A stretch of 38,379 nucleotides of DNA, taken from contig JAQUIZ010000008.1 in the NCBI GenBank assembly GCA_028683355.1, positions 1-38,379 of the forward strand, in the 5' to 3' direction. Positions 9,113-16,454 of this stretch are shown here, one piece after another (position 1 is the first letter of the stretch; each line of letters starts with the position of its first letter). The position numbers were made by a program, and so were the translations under genes. The notes below the pieces were generated by a model that was not told where the DNA came from, did not search any database, and saw only the letters and a program-made list of their open reading frames with translations. Source of the stretch: Fermentimonas sp. (GTDB lineage Bacteria > Bacteroidota > Bacteroidia > Bacteroidales > Dysgonomonadaceae).

Positions 9113-9955
9113 TGCCGGAATAGGTTCTTCATCAATAGTAAAATCTATTGGAAGAAGACATTTTACATTCACTTTTTTACCATTATTTTCTCCTGGGATC
9201 CATTTAGGCATCAATCCAAGCACTCGAATAGCTTCGTTATTAAGTGATTCATTCGATCCACTTACAACTTCAATATTTGATATAGAGCCATCATTACCTA
9301 CAATAAAGGAACACAGTATTCTGCCTTCAATACCTTGCTGTAGTGCCTCTTTTGGATAGCGCATATTATATGATATGAAATTAGCAAGTTCTTTTTCGCC
9401 ATACTCATATTCCGGCATTTTATCTACTATAGTATAAATCTCACTATTTTCTAAGATTGATTGATCAGTCTTTGCATAAGCTCTGGCTGTTGCAGAACTT
9501 GACGGTCTTGTTGTGTACTGAGCATTTTTATTAAGCTTAAAGTACATCGGGACATAAGTTTCCGATCTTACGATTTCTCCATTATGACGTGCCGGTCTCC
9601 ATGGAGGCATGTTTTGAAGAATACGTAAAGCTTCTTCATTCAGCAATGGATCTGCCCGGTGAATTATATTGAAATTAGATAACGTACCATCTTTCTCAAC
9701 TACAAAAGTGTACACCACTAAACCCTGAGCATTGCGCTCAGCTGCATCTGCCGGGTAGCTTAATGTGTTCGAAATAAAACGGTGCATTTCAGGAGTTCCA
9801 CCAGTATACATAGGTACAATATCTGGATTTTCAACTACCCTGTCACTTTGTGATACAGGAGGGTTTTGAGCACTAACTTCTATTATTGTAGATAATGAGG
9901 AAAAGCAAATTATTAAAAATGTTGCTATAACAGTGTGAAATTTACGTAGTTTCAT
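9095..9955 (-). CDS. TonB-family protein with two C-terminal-type TonB domains
   Basis: The 286-residue protein has an N-terminal signal-type segment (about 8-30, ending SAQ) and two TonB_C-like domains. The first is at about 55-137 (FISNTLSYPADAAERNAQGL ... ILQNMPPWRPARHNGE). The second is at about 190-275 (FISYNMRYPKEALQQGIEGR ... VLGLMPKWIPGENNGK). The paired YP, EALRIL/EAIRVL and MP-W-P patterns show an internal duplication. There is no long Pro-rich spacer, so it may be a free periplasmic protein and not a canonical energy transducer. It is downstream of ahpF by 87 bases, with its own -7-like element. Its role is unknown. Confidence 0.8.
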   Translation of the reverse strand: MKLRKFHTVIATFLIICFSSLSTIIEVSAQNPPVSQSDRVVENPDIVPMYTGGTPEMHRFISNTLSYPADAAERNAQGLVVYTFVVEKDGTLSNFNIIHRADPLLNEEALRILQNMPPWRPARHNGEIVRSETYVPMYFKLNKNAQYTTRPSSSATARAYAKTDQSILENSEIYTIVDKMPEYEYGEKELANFISYNMRYPKEALQQGIEGRILCSFIVGNDGSISNIEVVSGSNESLNNEAIRVLGLMPKWIPGENNGKKVNVKCLLPIDFTIDEEPIPALTSSY

Positions 9956-9995
9956 GTAAAAATATTCTCTGAAGTATTTTATTGTATTAATCTTA

Positions 9996-10003
9996 CAAAC
10001 TTA
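9996..10003 (-). promoter_or_regulatory. Possible -7 element for the TonB-family gene
   Basis: On the minus strand TAAGTTTG matches the TAnnTTTG element, with a predicted start near 9989 and a leader of about 34 bases. I see no convincing -33 TTTG at the right distance, so read-through from ahpF is an alternative. Confidence 0.4.
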
Positions 10004-10042
10004 CATAAAATTTCTGATTCTATAATAACCACATATGCTCTT

Positions 10043-11599
10043 TTAAGATATTACGCCGCGTATTCTGTCATCAAAAGCAGTTAGTGCTGCTTTTGCACCA
10101 TCTCCCATAGAAGTTATAATTTGCTTGTAGGGTACGGTTGTAACGTCTCCTGCTGCATAAATTCCGGGAACATTAGTGCGACCATGATTATCTATTTCGA
10201 TTTCTCCGTACTTATTTATATTAACCAGCCCTCTAAAAACTGTACTATTAGGAGCAAGTCCAATCTGCACGAACACACCATCTATGTCAACTACTTTTTC
10301 CTTAGCTGTTTTGCGGTCCTTTACCTTTAAACCTTTAACTTTATCATCTTCACCTAATATTTCTGTAGTTTGTGAACTTAAAAACACCTCTACATTTGGT
10401 AATGTGGCAACTTTCTCCTGCAACACCTTATCGGCTTTAAGTTCATCAAGAAATTCAAAAACAGTAACTTTTGAACATATTGCCGCAAGATCAATTGCTG
10501 CTTCTATTCCTGAATTTCCGCCACCTATAACAGCTACATGCTTATCTTTATAAAACGGTCCGTCGCAATGAACACAGAAAGCTACACCTTTGCCAATGTG
10601 GTCGGATTCACCCGGCACATTCAGCTTCTTCCAGTTTGCACCAGTTGCAATAATAAGTGCTTTTGTTACAAATCTCTCTCCTCCTTTTACATGAATAACC
10701 TTTTCATTACCATTCAGTTCAACATTTTCAACCAACCTGTGCTCAAGGATTGAAATAGGATATTCTTTCATATGTTTTCTAAGATCAGCCGTCAAATTTT
10801 CACCCGTTGTTTTAGGTACTGAAATCAGATTCTCAATACCCAAAGTCTCCTTTACCTGACCCCCTACTTTCTCTGCAAGAACGCCTACATTAAGTCCTTT
10901 TCGAGCAGAATATATCGCTGCAGAAACTCCGGCCGGACCACCGCCAATTACCAGAACATCATATTTTACGGCCTCTTGTTCAGCAGCGCCAACATCTTCT
11001 GAACCATACTTATCTTCTAGTTTAGAAAGCAGTGTGCCGAATTCTCCCCTACCCACGTGAAGTAACTCTCCATCAGCATAAACAGCAGGTACAGCCTGAA
11101 TCCTTAGTGATTCAACTTCTTGCTTATATATCGATCCGTCAACCATCTCATGAGTTATATTGGGATTTATAATTGTCATAAGATTTAAAGCCTGCACAAC
11201 ATCTGGACAATTAGTACATGTAAGCGAAACATACGTTGTGAGCTTAATTTTACCCTTTAAAGCTTCTACTCTTTTTCTGATAAACTCATCCGGCAGATTT
11301 TTTCCTTTACCATCGCTATTCAGGACAGCCAGCAAAAGTGATGTAAACTCATGTCCATTTGGTATACCCCTAAAAACAATACCGGTTATTTTTCCATCTT
11401 TCATCAGTTTGAAAGAGATAGAGTCTCCTTTATTTATTTTTAAAGAAAACTTTGGCGAACTCGCTACTACATCCTCCAGTAGATCAACCAGTTCGCTGTA
11501 ACTTTCATGATTCTCAGATGCATATATATCAAATTGATATTCTGATTTTAAATTTGCAAAAATTGCTTTTAACTGTTCTTTTAATGAATTGTCGAGCAT
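10043..11599 (-). CDS. ahpF: Alkyl hydroperoxide reductase subunit F
   Basis: AhpF is the NADH-dependent flavoprotein that reduces AhpC in the cytoplasm. The 518-residue protein has an N-terminal double-thioredoxin-like domain (1-200) with redox motif CTNC at Cys128/Cys131. The C-terminal thioredoxin-reductase-like part has FAD motif GGGPAGVSAAIYSARKG at about 219, the redox pair CVHC at Cys342/Cys345 and NAD(P)H motif GGGNSGIEAAI at about 359. All four catalytic cysteines are present and the length is normal. It lies 94 bases downstream of ahpC, separated by a terminator-like hairpin. Expression therefore probably depends on ahpC promoter read-through. Confidence 0.97.
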   Translation of the reverse strand: MLDNSLKEQLKAIFANLKSEYQFDIYASENHESYSELVDLLEDVVASSPKFSLKINKGDSISFKLMKDGKITGIVFRGIPNGHEFTSLLLAVLNSDGKGKNLPDEFIRKRVEALKGKIKLTTYVSLTCTNCPDVVQALNLMTIINPNITHEMVDGSIYKQEVESLRIQAVPAVYADGELLHVGRGEFGTLLSKLEDKYGSEDVGAAEQEAVKYDVLVIGGGPAGVSAAIYSARKGLNVGVLAEKVGGQVKETLGIENLISVPKTTGENLTADLRKHMKEYPISILEHRLVENVELNGNEKVIHVKGGERFVTKALIIATGANWKKLNVPGESDHIGKGVAFCVHCDGPFYKDKHVAVIGGGNSGIEAAIDLAAICSKVTVFEFLDELKADKVLQEKVATLPNVEVFLSSQTTEILGEDDKVKGLKVKDRKTAKEKVVDIDGVFVQIGLAPNSTVFRGLVNINKYGEIEIDNHGRTNVPGIYAAGDVTTVPYKQIITSMGDGAKAALTAFDDRIRGVIS

Positions 11600-11625
11600 G
11601 ATAAATAAATCTTTTTTTATATAAA

Positions 11626-11678
11626 AAGCCCTCTGGAAATATTCATGGCTTGGCCATTGAAAATAGATCAGAGGGCTT
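11626..11678 (-). terminator. Intercistronic terminator/attenuator between ahpC and ahpF
   Basis: A perfect 10-bp stem (11626-11635 with 11669-11678, arm AAGCCCTCTG) encloses 33 bases that hold a second small stem (ATGGC/GCCAT). On the minus strand the structure is followed by TTTTTATATAAAAAAAG. It starts 15 bases past the ahpC stop and ends 26 bases before the ahpF ATG. It looks like a partial terminator that would leave ahpC mRNA in excess over ahpF. Confidence 0.7.
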
Positions 11679-11693
11679 GAGTAAGAGCTTAAC

Positions 11694-12260
11694 TTAAATT
11701 TTCCCTACCAGATCAATACTTGGTTTAAGGGTTTCTTTTCCTTTTTCCCAATTAGCCGGGCAAACCTCATCTTCGTGTGCAGCTACAAACTGTGCAGCTT
11801 CAATTTTACGAACAAGTTCTGCAGCGTTTCGTCCAATTGGTCCATCATTTACCTCGAGCACTTTCACAATACCTTCTGGATTTGCTACAAATGTTCCTCT
11901 GTATGCCAAATAATCTTCTTCGTTAAGTACGCCAAATGCACGGCTTAATTCACCTGTATGATCGGCAAGCATAGGATAGGTAATCTTATTTATACTCTCT
12001 GAAGTATCATGCCATGCTTTATGTGTAAAATGAGAGTCTGTACTAACGGAATAAACCTCAACTCCAATTGATTGCAGATATTCATATTTCTCTGCAACAT
12101 CCACAAGTTCGGTAGGACATACGAAAGTGAAGTCGGCCGGATAAAAGAAAAATACCGACCATTTACCTAATGTATCTTTGTCTGTAATTGTTTTAAACTC
12201 ACCATTATGGTAAGCTTGTACTTTAAACTCGGGAATTCTTGAATTAATAATAGGTTGCAT
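11694..12260 (-). CDS. ahpC: Alkyl hydroperoxide reductase subunit C (2-Cys peroxiredoxin)
   Basis: AhpC reduces hydrogen peroxide, organic peroxides and peroxynitrite, and is recycled by AhpF. The 188-residue protein has the peroxidatic motif FYPADFTFVCPTELVD with Cys48. The resolving motif EVCPANWEKGKE has Cys167. The segment YRGTFVANPEGIV is typical of AhpC. The length and both cysteines are standard for the AhpC/Prx1 type. The ATG at 12258-12260 lies about 24 bases after the predicted transcription start. An OxyR-like palindrome overlaps the promoter, so peroxide induction is likely. Confidence 0.97.
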   Translation of the reverse strand: MQPIINSRIPEFKVQAYHNGEFKTITDKDTLGKWSVFFFYPADFTFVCPTELVDVAEKYEYLQSIGVEVYSVSTDSHFTHKAWHDTSESINKITYPMLADHTGELSRAFGVLNEEDYLAYRGTFVANPEGIVKVLEVNDGPIGRNAAELVRKIEAAQFVAAHEDEVCPANWEKGKETLKPSIDLVGKI

Positions 12261-12290
12261 ATAAATTAACTTTTAGTATTTTTAAACAGT

Positions 12291-12299
12291 GCAAAGATA
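12291..12299 (-). promoter_or_regulatory. Predicted ahpC -7 promoter element
   Basis: TATCTTTGC on the minus strand matches the Bacteroidota -7 element, with start near 12284. No good -33 TTTG is seen; the OxyR-like site at 12302-12338 covers that region, as expected for an activator-dependent promoter. Confidence 0.6.
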
Positions 12300-12301
12300 G
12301 A

Positions 12302-12338
12302 ATAGTTTATAACTATAGTAAAGCTATGCAATATCAAT
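12302..12338 (-). promoter_or_regulatory. OxyR-like operator upstream of ahpC
   Basis: The 15-mer at 12302-12316 (ATAGTTTATAACTAT) fits every fixed position of the OxyR half-site ATAGnTnnnAnCTAT. Seven bases further, 12324-12338 matches the second half-site at about 6 of 10 fixed positions, giving the expected 37-base footprint. A further CTAT at 12324-12327 forms an overlapping ATAG-N5-CTAT dyad from 12315. The site abuts the -7 element. The consensus comes from proteobacterial OxyR; its use here is inference, although OxyR is known to control ahpCF in Bacteroides. Confidence 0.6.
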
Positions 12339-12498
12339 AATATCTATTCACTGGCTTTATATTAATTTCATTTCTATAAAACTCTTTATCTTGTCAATAT
12401 CACAAGCAACTTACTCAAATCACTTGTACTTCATATAATAAATATTAATGACCGTTTCATATTATATAGATATTTAAGAGATTCTCGATGGAAAAACG

Positions 12499-12507
12499 TA
12501 TCTTTGC
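12499..12507 (+). promoter_or_regulatory. Predicted typA -7 promoter element
   Basis: TATCTTTGC matches the -7 consensus, with start near 12514 and a leader of only about 14 bases to the ATG at 12528. The TTG inside it (12504) is in frame with typA but lies upstream of the predicted start, so it cannot be the initiation codon if this promoter is used. The -33 region is a weak match. Confidence 0.55.
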
Positions 12508-12527
12508 ACCTTAAAAAGATTGTTTTT

Positions 12528-14330
12528 ATGTATGACATCCGAAATATCGCCATTATCGCACACGTTGATCATGGTAAAACTACCCTGGTTGATAAAATGT
12601 TGCTGGCAGGACACCTTTTCAGGGAAAACCAGCAGACAGATGAACTTATTCTCGACAACAATGAGTTAGAGCGTGAGCGTGGTATCACTATTCTTTCCAA
12701 GAATGTTTCTATAAAATATGGTGATACTAAAATTAATATAATTGACACCCCCGGACACGCTGATTTTGGTGGAGAGGTAGAGCGTGTGCTTAATATGGCT
12801 GACGGTTGTTTGCTTGTTGTGGATGCTTTCGAAGGCCCTATGCCACAAACTAGGTTTGTTCTTCAGAAAGCACTAGAAATCGGACTGAAACCTATTTTGG
12901 TAATAAATAAAGTTGACAAGCCAAACTGCCGCCCGGAAGAGGTACAGGAAGAGGTTTTTGATTTAATGTTTAGTCTCGAAGCAACAGAAGAACAGTTGGA
13001 TTTCCCGACCATTTACGGTTCTGCAAAACAGGGTTGGATGTCGGATGACTGGAAAAAACCTTCCGATAACATCATACCACTACTGGATGCAATTGTAAAA
13101 CACATCCCAGCTCCAAAAGTTCTTGAGGGTACCCCACAGATGCTTATAACATCACTTGACTACTCAAACTATGTGGGCAGAATTGCAGTTGGCCGTGTAC
13201 ACAGAGGCAAAATCCTGAACAATAAAGATTATGCACTTTGCAAACGTGATGGAAGCATAAAAAAGATCCGTATAAAAGAGCTTGATGTATTCGAAGGATT
13301 AGGCCGCATAAAAGTAGATGAAGTAACTTCTGGCGATATCTGTGCTTTGATTGGTATTGAGGGATTCGAAATTGGTGATACTATTACAGATTTAGATAAA
13401 CCAGATCCGCTTGATCCAATTGCTATTGATGAACCTACTATGTCGATGCTGTTCACAATTAACAACTCTCCTTTTTTCGGACAGGATGGAAAATTTGTTA
13501 CTTCAAGACATATATACGAACGATTAATGCGTGAACTTGACAAGAATCTTGCTCTAAGAGTGGAAGAAACTGATAATTCAGACTCCTGGATAGTTTACGG
13601 TCGAGGAGTATTACATCTCTCTGTACTGATAGAAACAATGCGTCGCGAGGGTTACGAGTTGCAAGTAGGACAGCCTCAGGTAATCATTAAAGAGGTTGAT
13701 GGAGAGAAACATGAGCCGGTGGAACAGTTAACTATAAACCTCCCCGAAGAGTCAGCAAGTAAAATTATTGATATTGTAACTCGCCGTAAGGGAGAACTTC
13801 TCACTATGGAAAGTAAAGGTGAGAGAATGCATATGGAGTTTGTAATACCTTCCAGGGGTATAATCGGACTCAACAATATTGTTCTTACACTTTCTGCAGG
13901 TGAAGCAATTATGGCACACCGTTTCCTTGAGTTTCAGCCCTGGAAAGGAGATATAGAGAAAAGACAGAATGGCTCAATTATAGCGGGCGAATCAGGTAAT
14001 GCATATGCTTATGCTCTTGATAAACTGCAAGACCGAGGACATTTCTTCATCTATCCTCAAACTGATGTATATGCCGGTCAGGTAGTTGGAGAACAAAACA
14101 AAGAAGGCGATCTGGTGGTAAATGTAACCAAGTCAAAGAAGCTTACAAATGTGCGCGCATCCGGAACTGACGATAAGGCACAGTTAGCTCCACCGGTAAT
14201 ATTCAGCCTTGAAGAAGCTTTGGAGTATATAAAAGGCGATGAATATGTAGAAGTTACACCTAAACATATGAGAATCAGAAAAATTCTCCTTGACGAAAAT
14301 GAACGTAAGAGAGCTACAAAGAAATCATAA
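12528..14330 (+). CDS. typA: Translational GTPase TypA/BipA
   Basis: TypA is a ribosome-associated GTPase of the EF-G family that helps ribosome assembly and growth under stress or cold. From the ATG at 12528 the protein is 600 residues and begins MYDIRNIAIIAHVDHGKTTL, which agrees with the family N-terminus. G motifs are AHVDHGKTT (P-loop), RERGITILSKN (switch I), DTPGHADFGGE (switch II) and NKVDKP. Domain II and the EF-G III/V-like domains follow, then the TypA-specific C-terminal domain. A longer in-frame reading from TTG 12504 would start inside the promoter. It is transcribed alone and ends at the terminator at 14375-14410. Confidence 0.96.
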   Translation: MYDIRNIAIIAHVDHGKTTLVDKMLLAGHLFRENQQTDELILDNNELERERGITILSKNVSIKYGDTKINIIDTPGHADFGGEVERVLNMADGCLLVVDAFEGPMPQTRFVLQKALEIGLKPILVINKVDKPNCRPEEVQEEVFDLMFSLEATEEQLDFPTIYGSAKQGWMSDDWKKPSDNIIPLLDAIVKHIPAPKVLEGTPQMLITSLDYSNYVGRIAVGRVHRGKILNNKDYALCKRDGSIKKIRIKELDVFEGLGRIKVDEVTSGDICALIGIEGFEIGDTITDLDKPDPLDPIAIDEPTMSMLFTINNSPFFGQDGKFVTSRHIYERLMRELDKNLALRVEETDNSDSWIVYGRGVLHLSVLIETMRREGYELQVGQPQVIIKEVDGEKHEPVEQLTINLPEESASKIIDIVTRRKGELLTMESKGERMHMEFVIPSRGIIGLNNIVLTLSAGEAIMAHRFLEFQPWKGDIEKRQNGSIIAGESGNAYAYALDKLQDRGHFFIYPQTDVYAGQVVGEQNKEGDLVVNVTKSKKLTNVRASGTDDKAQLAPPVIFSLEEALEYIKGDEYVEVTPKHMRIRKILLDENERKRATKKS

Positions 14331-14374
14331 TACAAAGCTTAGTACCGGTTGCAACATATAAGCCGGTAACATAC

Positions 14375-14410
14375 AAAATAGCCGGTTATTCAAAAATAAT
14401 CGGCTATTTT
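14375..14410. terminator. Bidirectional terminator between typA and folE
   Basis: A 16-bp stem (14375-14390 with 14395-14410) has one G.U pair and a 4-base loop; the outer ends are AAAATAGCCG and its complement. A-runs on one side and T-runs on the other allow it to end typA on the plus strand and folE on the minus strand. The genes converge here. Confidence 0.85.
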
Positions 14411-14468
14411 ATTATCAGACTCACACTTTCTGATTAATCTCTTTCAGCTTGAACTGATTCTAAACTTT

Positions 14469-15044
14469 TTATTTCTTGATCAGATTTACAAACTCTTCTC
14501 TTGTTTTCTGCTCACGGAATATACCGGTGAAATCAGAAGTAGTGGTAATAGAATTTTGTTTCTCTACACCACGCATCTGCATGCACATGTGCTGAGCTTC
14601 AATAACAACCATTACTCCCATTGGATTCAAAGTATTCTGAATACAATCCTTGATCTGAGTTGTCAGCCTCTCCTGAATTTGTAGTCTTCTTGCAAAAACA
14701 TCTACCACACGTGCAATCTTACTTAGCCCTGTTACATAACCATCTGGAATATAAGCCACGTGAGCTTTGCCAAAAAATGGCAGCATATGATGCTCACACA
14801 TTGAAAAAAAGTCGATGTCTTTTACGATAACCATCTGACGATAATTCTCCTTAAACTGAGCCGAACGAAGTATCTCTTCTGGATTCTGCCAGTAACCTTT
14901 GGTAAGATATTGCATTGCCTTAGCTACTCTGTCGGGGGTTTTAATAAGGCCTTCCCGTGAAGCATTCTCACCAAGCAGAGAGAGAATCTCTCTCATATGA
15001 TCCGAAATTACGGATTTGTTATATTCTAACTCTTCTGTTGACAT
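14469..15044 (-). CDS. folE: GTP cyclohydrolase I
   Basis: The enzyme converts GTP to 7,8-dihydroneopterin triphosphate, the first step of tetrahydrofolate synthesis. The 191-residue protein has the zinc ligands Cys83 and His86 ([18 protein letters not shown]) and Cys154 ([10 protein letters not shown]), and the helix segment [20 protein letters not shown]. The length is normal for bacterial FolE (type IA). The ATG lies 18 bases after the SPOR gene stop, so the two are probably cotranscribed. The gene ends at the bidirectional terminator shared with typA. Confidence 0.96.
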   Translation of the reverse strand: MSTEELEYNKSVISDHMREILSLLGENASREGLIKTPDRVAKAMQYLTKGYWQNPEEILRSAQFKENYRQMVIVKDIDFFSMCEHHMLPFFGKAHVAYIPDGYVTGLSKIARVVDVFARRLQIQERLTTQIKDCIQNTLNPMGVMVVIEAQHMCMQMRGVEKQNSITTTSDFTGIFREQKTREEFVNLIKK

Positions 15045-15062
15045 TTGATTTCTTTTATGAGG

Positions 15063-15572
15063 TCAGTTGACAGGAATTTTCACCTCATCTACAACAATAT
15101 ACATTTCTCTTCCAAATGATGGGAAAGAAGCTCTTAAATCCTGCATAACTTCCTCTGCTTCTCCGCGAGTCTGAAAATTACCTACTCTAAGCCTCCAAAA
15201 AGGTGACTCAAATAGTACTACTGTCTCCTGATCTGGATATAACTGATTGATCTGGCTTTGTTTCCTGTTAGCTTCATCTCTCGAAGTACGCTGATTATTA
15301 CCTGAGAAAGCCTGAATCTTATAACCTCTAGTTTTGTAATACTGTACTGATCCGTCTGAAGTTGTATAAACAGTTCTGGGAGGTCCCATCGGTCGGCCCA
15401 GTACATGAGTAATACTCTCATCCTGATATACTTTAACATCTCCTTTACCCTGAACATCAGTGTTCAATTCTTCAAGGATCTCATTTTTTTGTAATGATGT
15501 CTGTGCACTAACTCCTGCACTTAGCAGCAGCATTGTAAACAAAAGAATTATATGGTTTTGGAAATATTTCAT
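15063..15572 (-). CDS. SPOR-domain exported protein
   Basis: The 169-residue protein has a cleavable-type signal peptide (about 1-23, ending VSAQ). A SPOR domain spans about 88-165 (YKIQAFSGNNQRTSRDEANR, then FWRLRVGNFQTRGEAEEVMQ and FPSFGREMYIVVDEVKIP). SPOR domains bind denuded peptidoglycan glycan strands, often at the septum. The region between signal and SPOR holds no recognised domain. The gene follows tpiA across a hairpin at 15611-15639, has a -7-like element of its own, and runs into folE. The specific role is not known. Confidence 0.85.
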   Translation of the reverse strand: MKYFQNHIILLFTMLLLSAGVSAQTSLQKNEILEELNTDVQGKGDVKVYQDESITHVLGRPMGPPRTVYTTSDGSVQYYKTRGYKIQAFSGNNQRTSRDEANRKQSQINQLYPDQETVVLFESPFWRLRVGNFQTRGEAEEVMQDLRASFPSFGREMYIVVDEVKIPVN

Positions 15573-15596
15573 ATTCTTTTTATCAATAACTTAGCA

Positions 15597-15604
15597 CAAA
15601 GATA
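15597..15604 (-). promoter_or_regulatory. Possible -7 element for the SPOR-folE pair
   Basis: TATCTTTG on the minus strand matches the -7 consensus and lies just after the hairpin that follows tpiA. The start near 15590 would give a leader of about 18 bases. No clear -33 element is seen. Confidence 0.45.
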
Positions 15605-15610
15605 AATAAA

Positions 15611-15639
15611 TACCACAGACTCAGTATGAATCTGTGGTA
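15611..15639 (-). terminator. Hairpin after tpiA, probable terminator
   Basis: A perfect 9-bp stem (TACCACAGA at 15611-15619 with 15631-15639) has an 11-base loop. On the minus strand it is followed by a T-rich but interrupted stretch (TTTATTTAT). It lies 28 bases past the tpiA stop; termination is likely to be incomplete. Confidence 0.6.
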
Positions 15640-15667
15640 AAATGTGTCTTAAAATCCTGTTAAAGTG

Positions 15668-16423
15668 TTAAAATGCTTCAATTATCGGCATAAATTTATC
15701 TACGCTAAGTGAAGCTCCGCCAATTAACCCTCCATCCACATCAGGATTTGAGAAAAGCTCTTTTGCATTACCTGCATTTGCGCTTCCTCCATAAAGAATT
15801 GAGGTATTATCTGCTATTTCATTACCATACTTCTCAGCAAGGGTTTTACGGATGAATGCATGCATCTCCTGGGCTTGTTCAGGACTTGCAGTTTTGCCTG
15901 TTCCAATTGCCCAAACAGGTTCGTAAGCAAGAACAATCTTACTGAAATCTTCTGGTGAAAGCTCAAAAAGTGATGCTTCGATCTGAGATTTTACTACTTC
16001 GAAATGTTTTTCAGACTCTCTTTCTTCTAAAACTTCACCTATACAGAAAATTGGTGTCAAACCGTTTTTCAGTGTCAGCAATACTTTCTCTTTAAGTATT
16101 TCAGGAGTTTCGTGATAGTATGCACGACGTTCGCTGTGACCTAAGATAACATACTTAGCTCCGGTTGAAGCAACCATTTCTGCAGACACTTCACCGGTAT
16201 ATGCACCTGATTCTTTGTCAGCACAGTTTTGTGCAGCAACACCTATTTTAGTTGTATCAACAGCTTCAGCTACGCTTGCAAGATGAATAAATGGTGTACC
16301 CACAATCACATCGCAATTCACAGATTTACCTTTCAGGGCTTCGTTTAGCTCTTTTGCCAGTTGAATACCCTCCTGAAGGTTTTTGTTCATTTTCCAGTTT
16401 CCTGCTACAATATTCTTTCTCAT
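15668..16423 (-). CDS. tpiA: Triosephosphate isomerase
   Basis: The enzyme interconverts dihydroxyacetone phosphate and glyceraldehyde 3-phosphate in glycolysis and gluconeogenesis. The 251-residue TIM barrel carries Lys11 in AGNWKMN, the electrophile His96 in ILGHSERR, the catalytic base Glu168 in [12 protein letters not shown], and the phosphate-binding YGGSANAGN and GLIGGASL. The length is normal. It lies 31 bases after the BT_3928-family gene, in an apparent operon with DUF1599 upstream. A hairpin follows at 15611-15639. Confidence 0.97.
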   Translation of the reverse strand: MRKNIVAGNWKMNKNLQEGIQLAKELNEALKGKSVNCDVIVGTPFIHLASVAEAVDTTKIGVAAQNCADKESGAYTGEVSAEMVASTGAKYVILGHSERRAYYHETPEILKEKVLLTLKNGLTPIFCIGEVLEERESEKHFEVVKSQIEASLFELSPEDFSKIVLAYEPVWAIGTGKTASPEQAQEMHAFIRKTLAEKYGNEIADNTSILYGGSANAGNAKELFSNPDVDGGLIGGASLSVDKFMPIIEAF

Positions 16424-16454
16424 GTTTTTATAATTAATTTGTTATTAATTTCAA

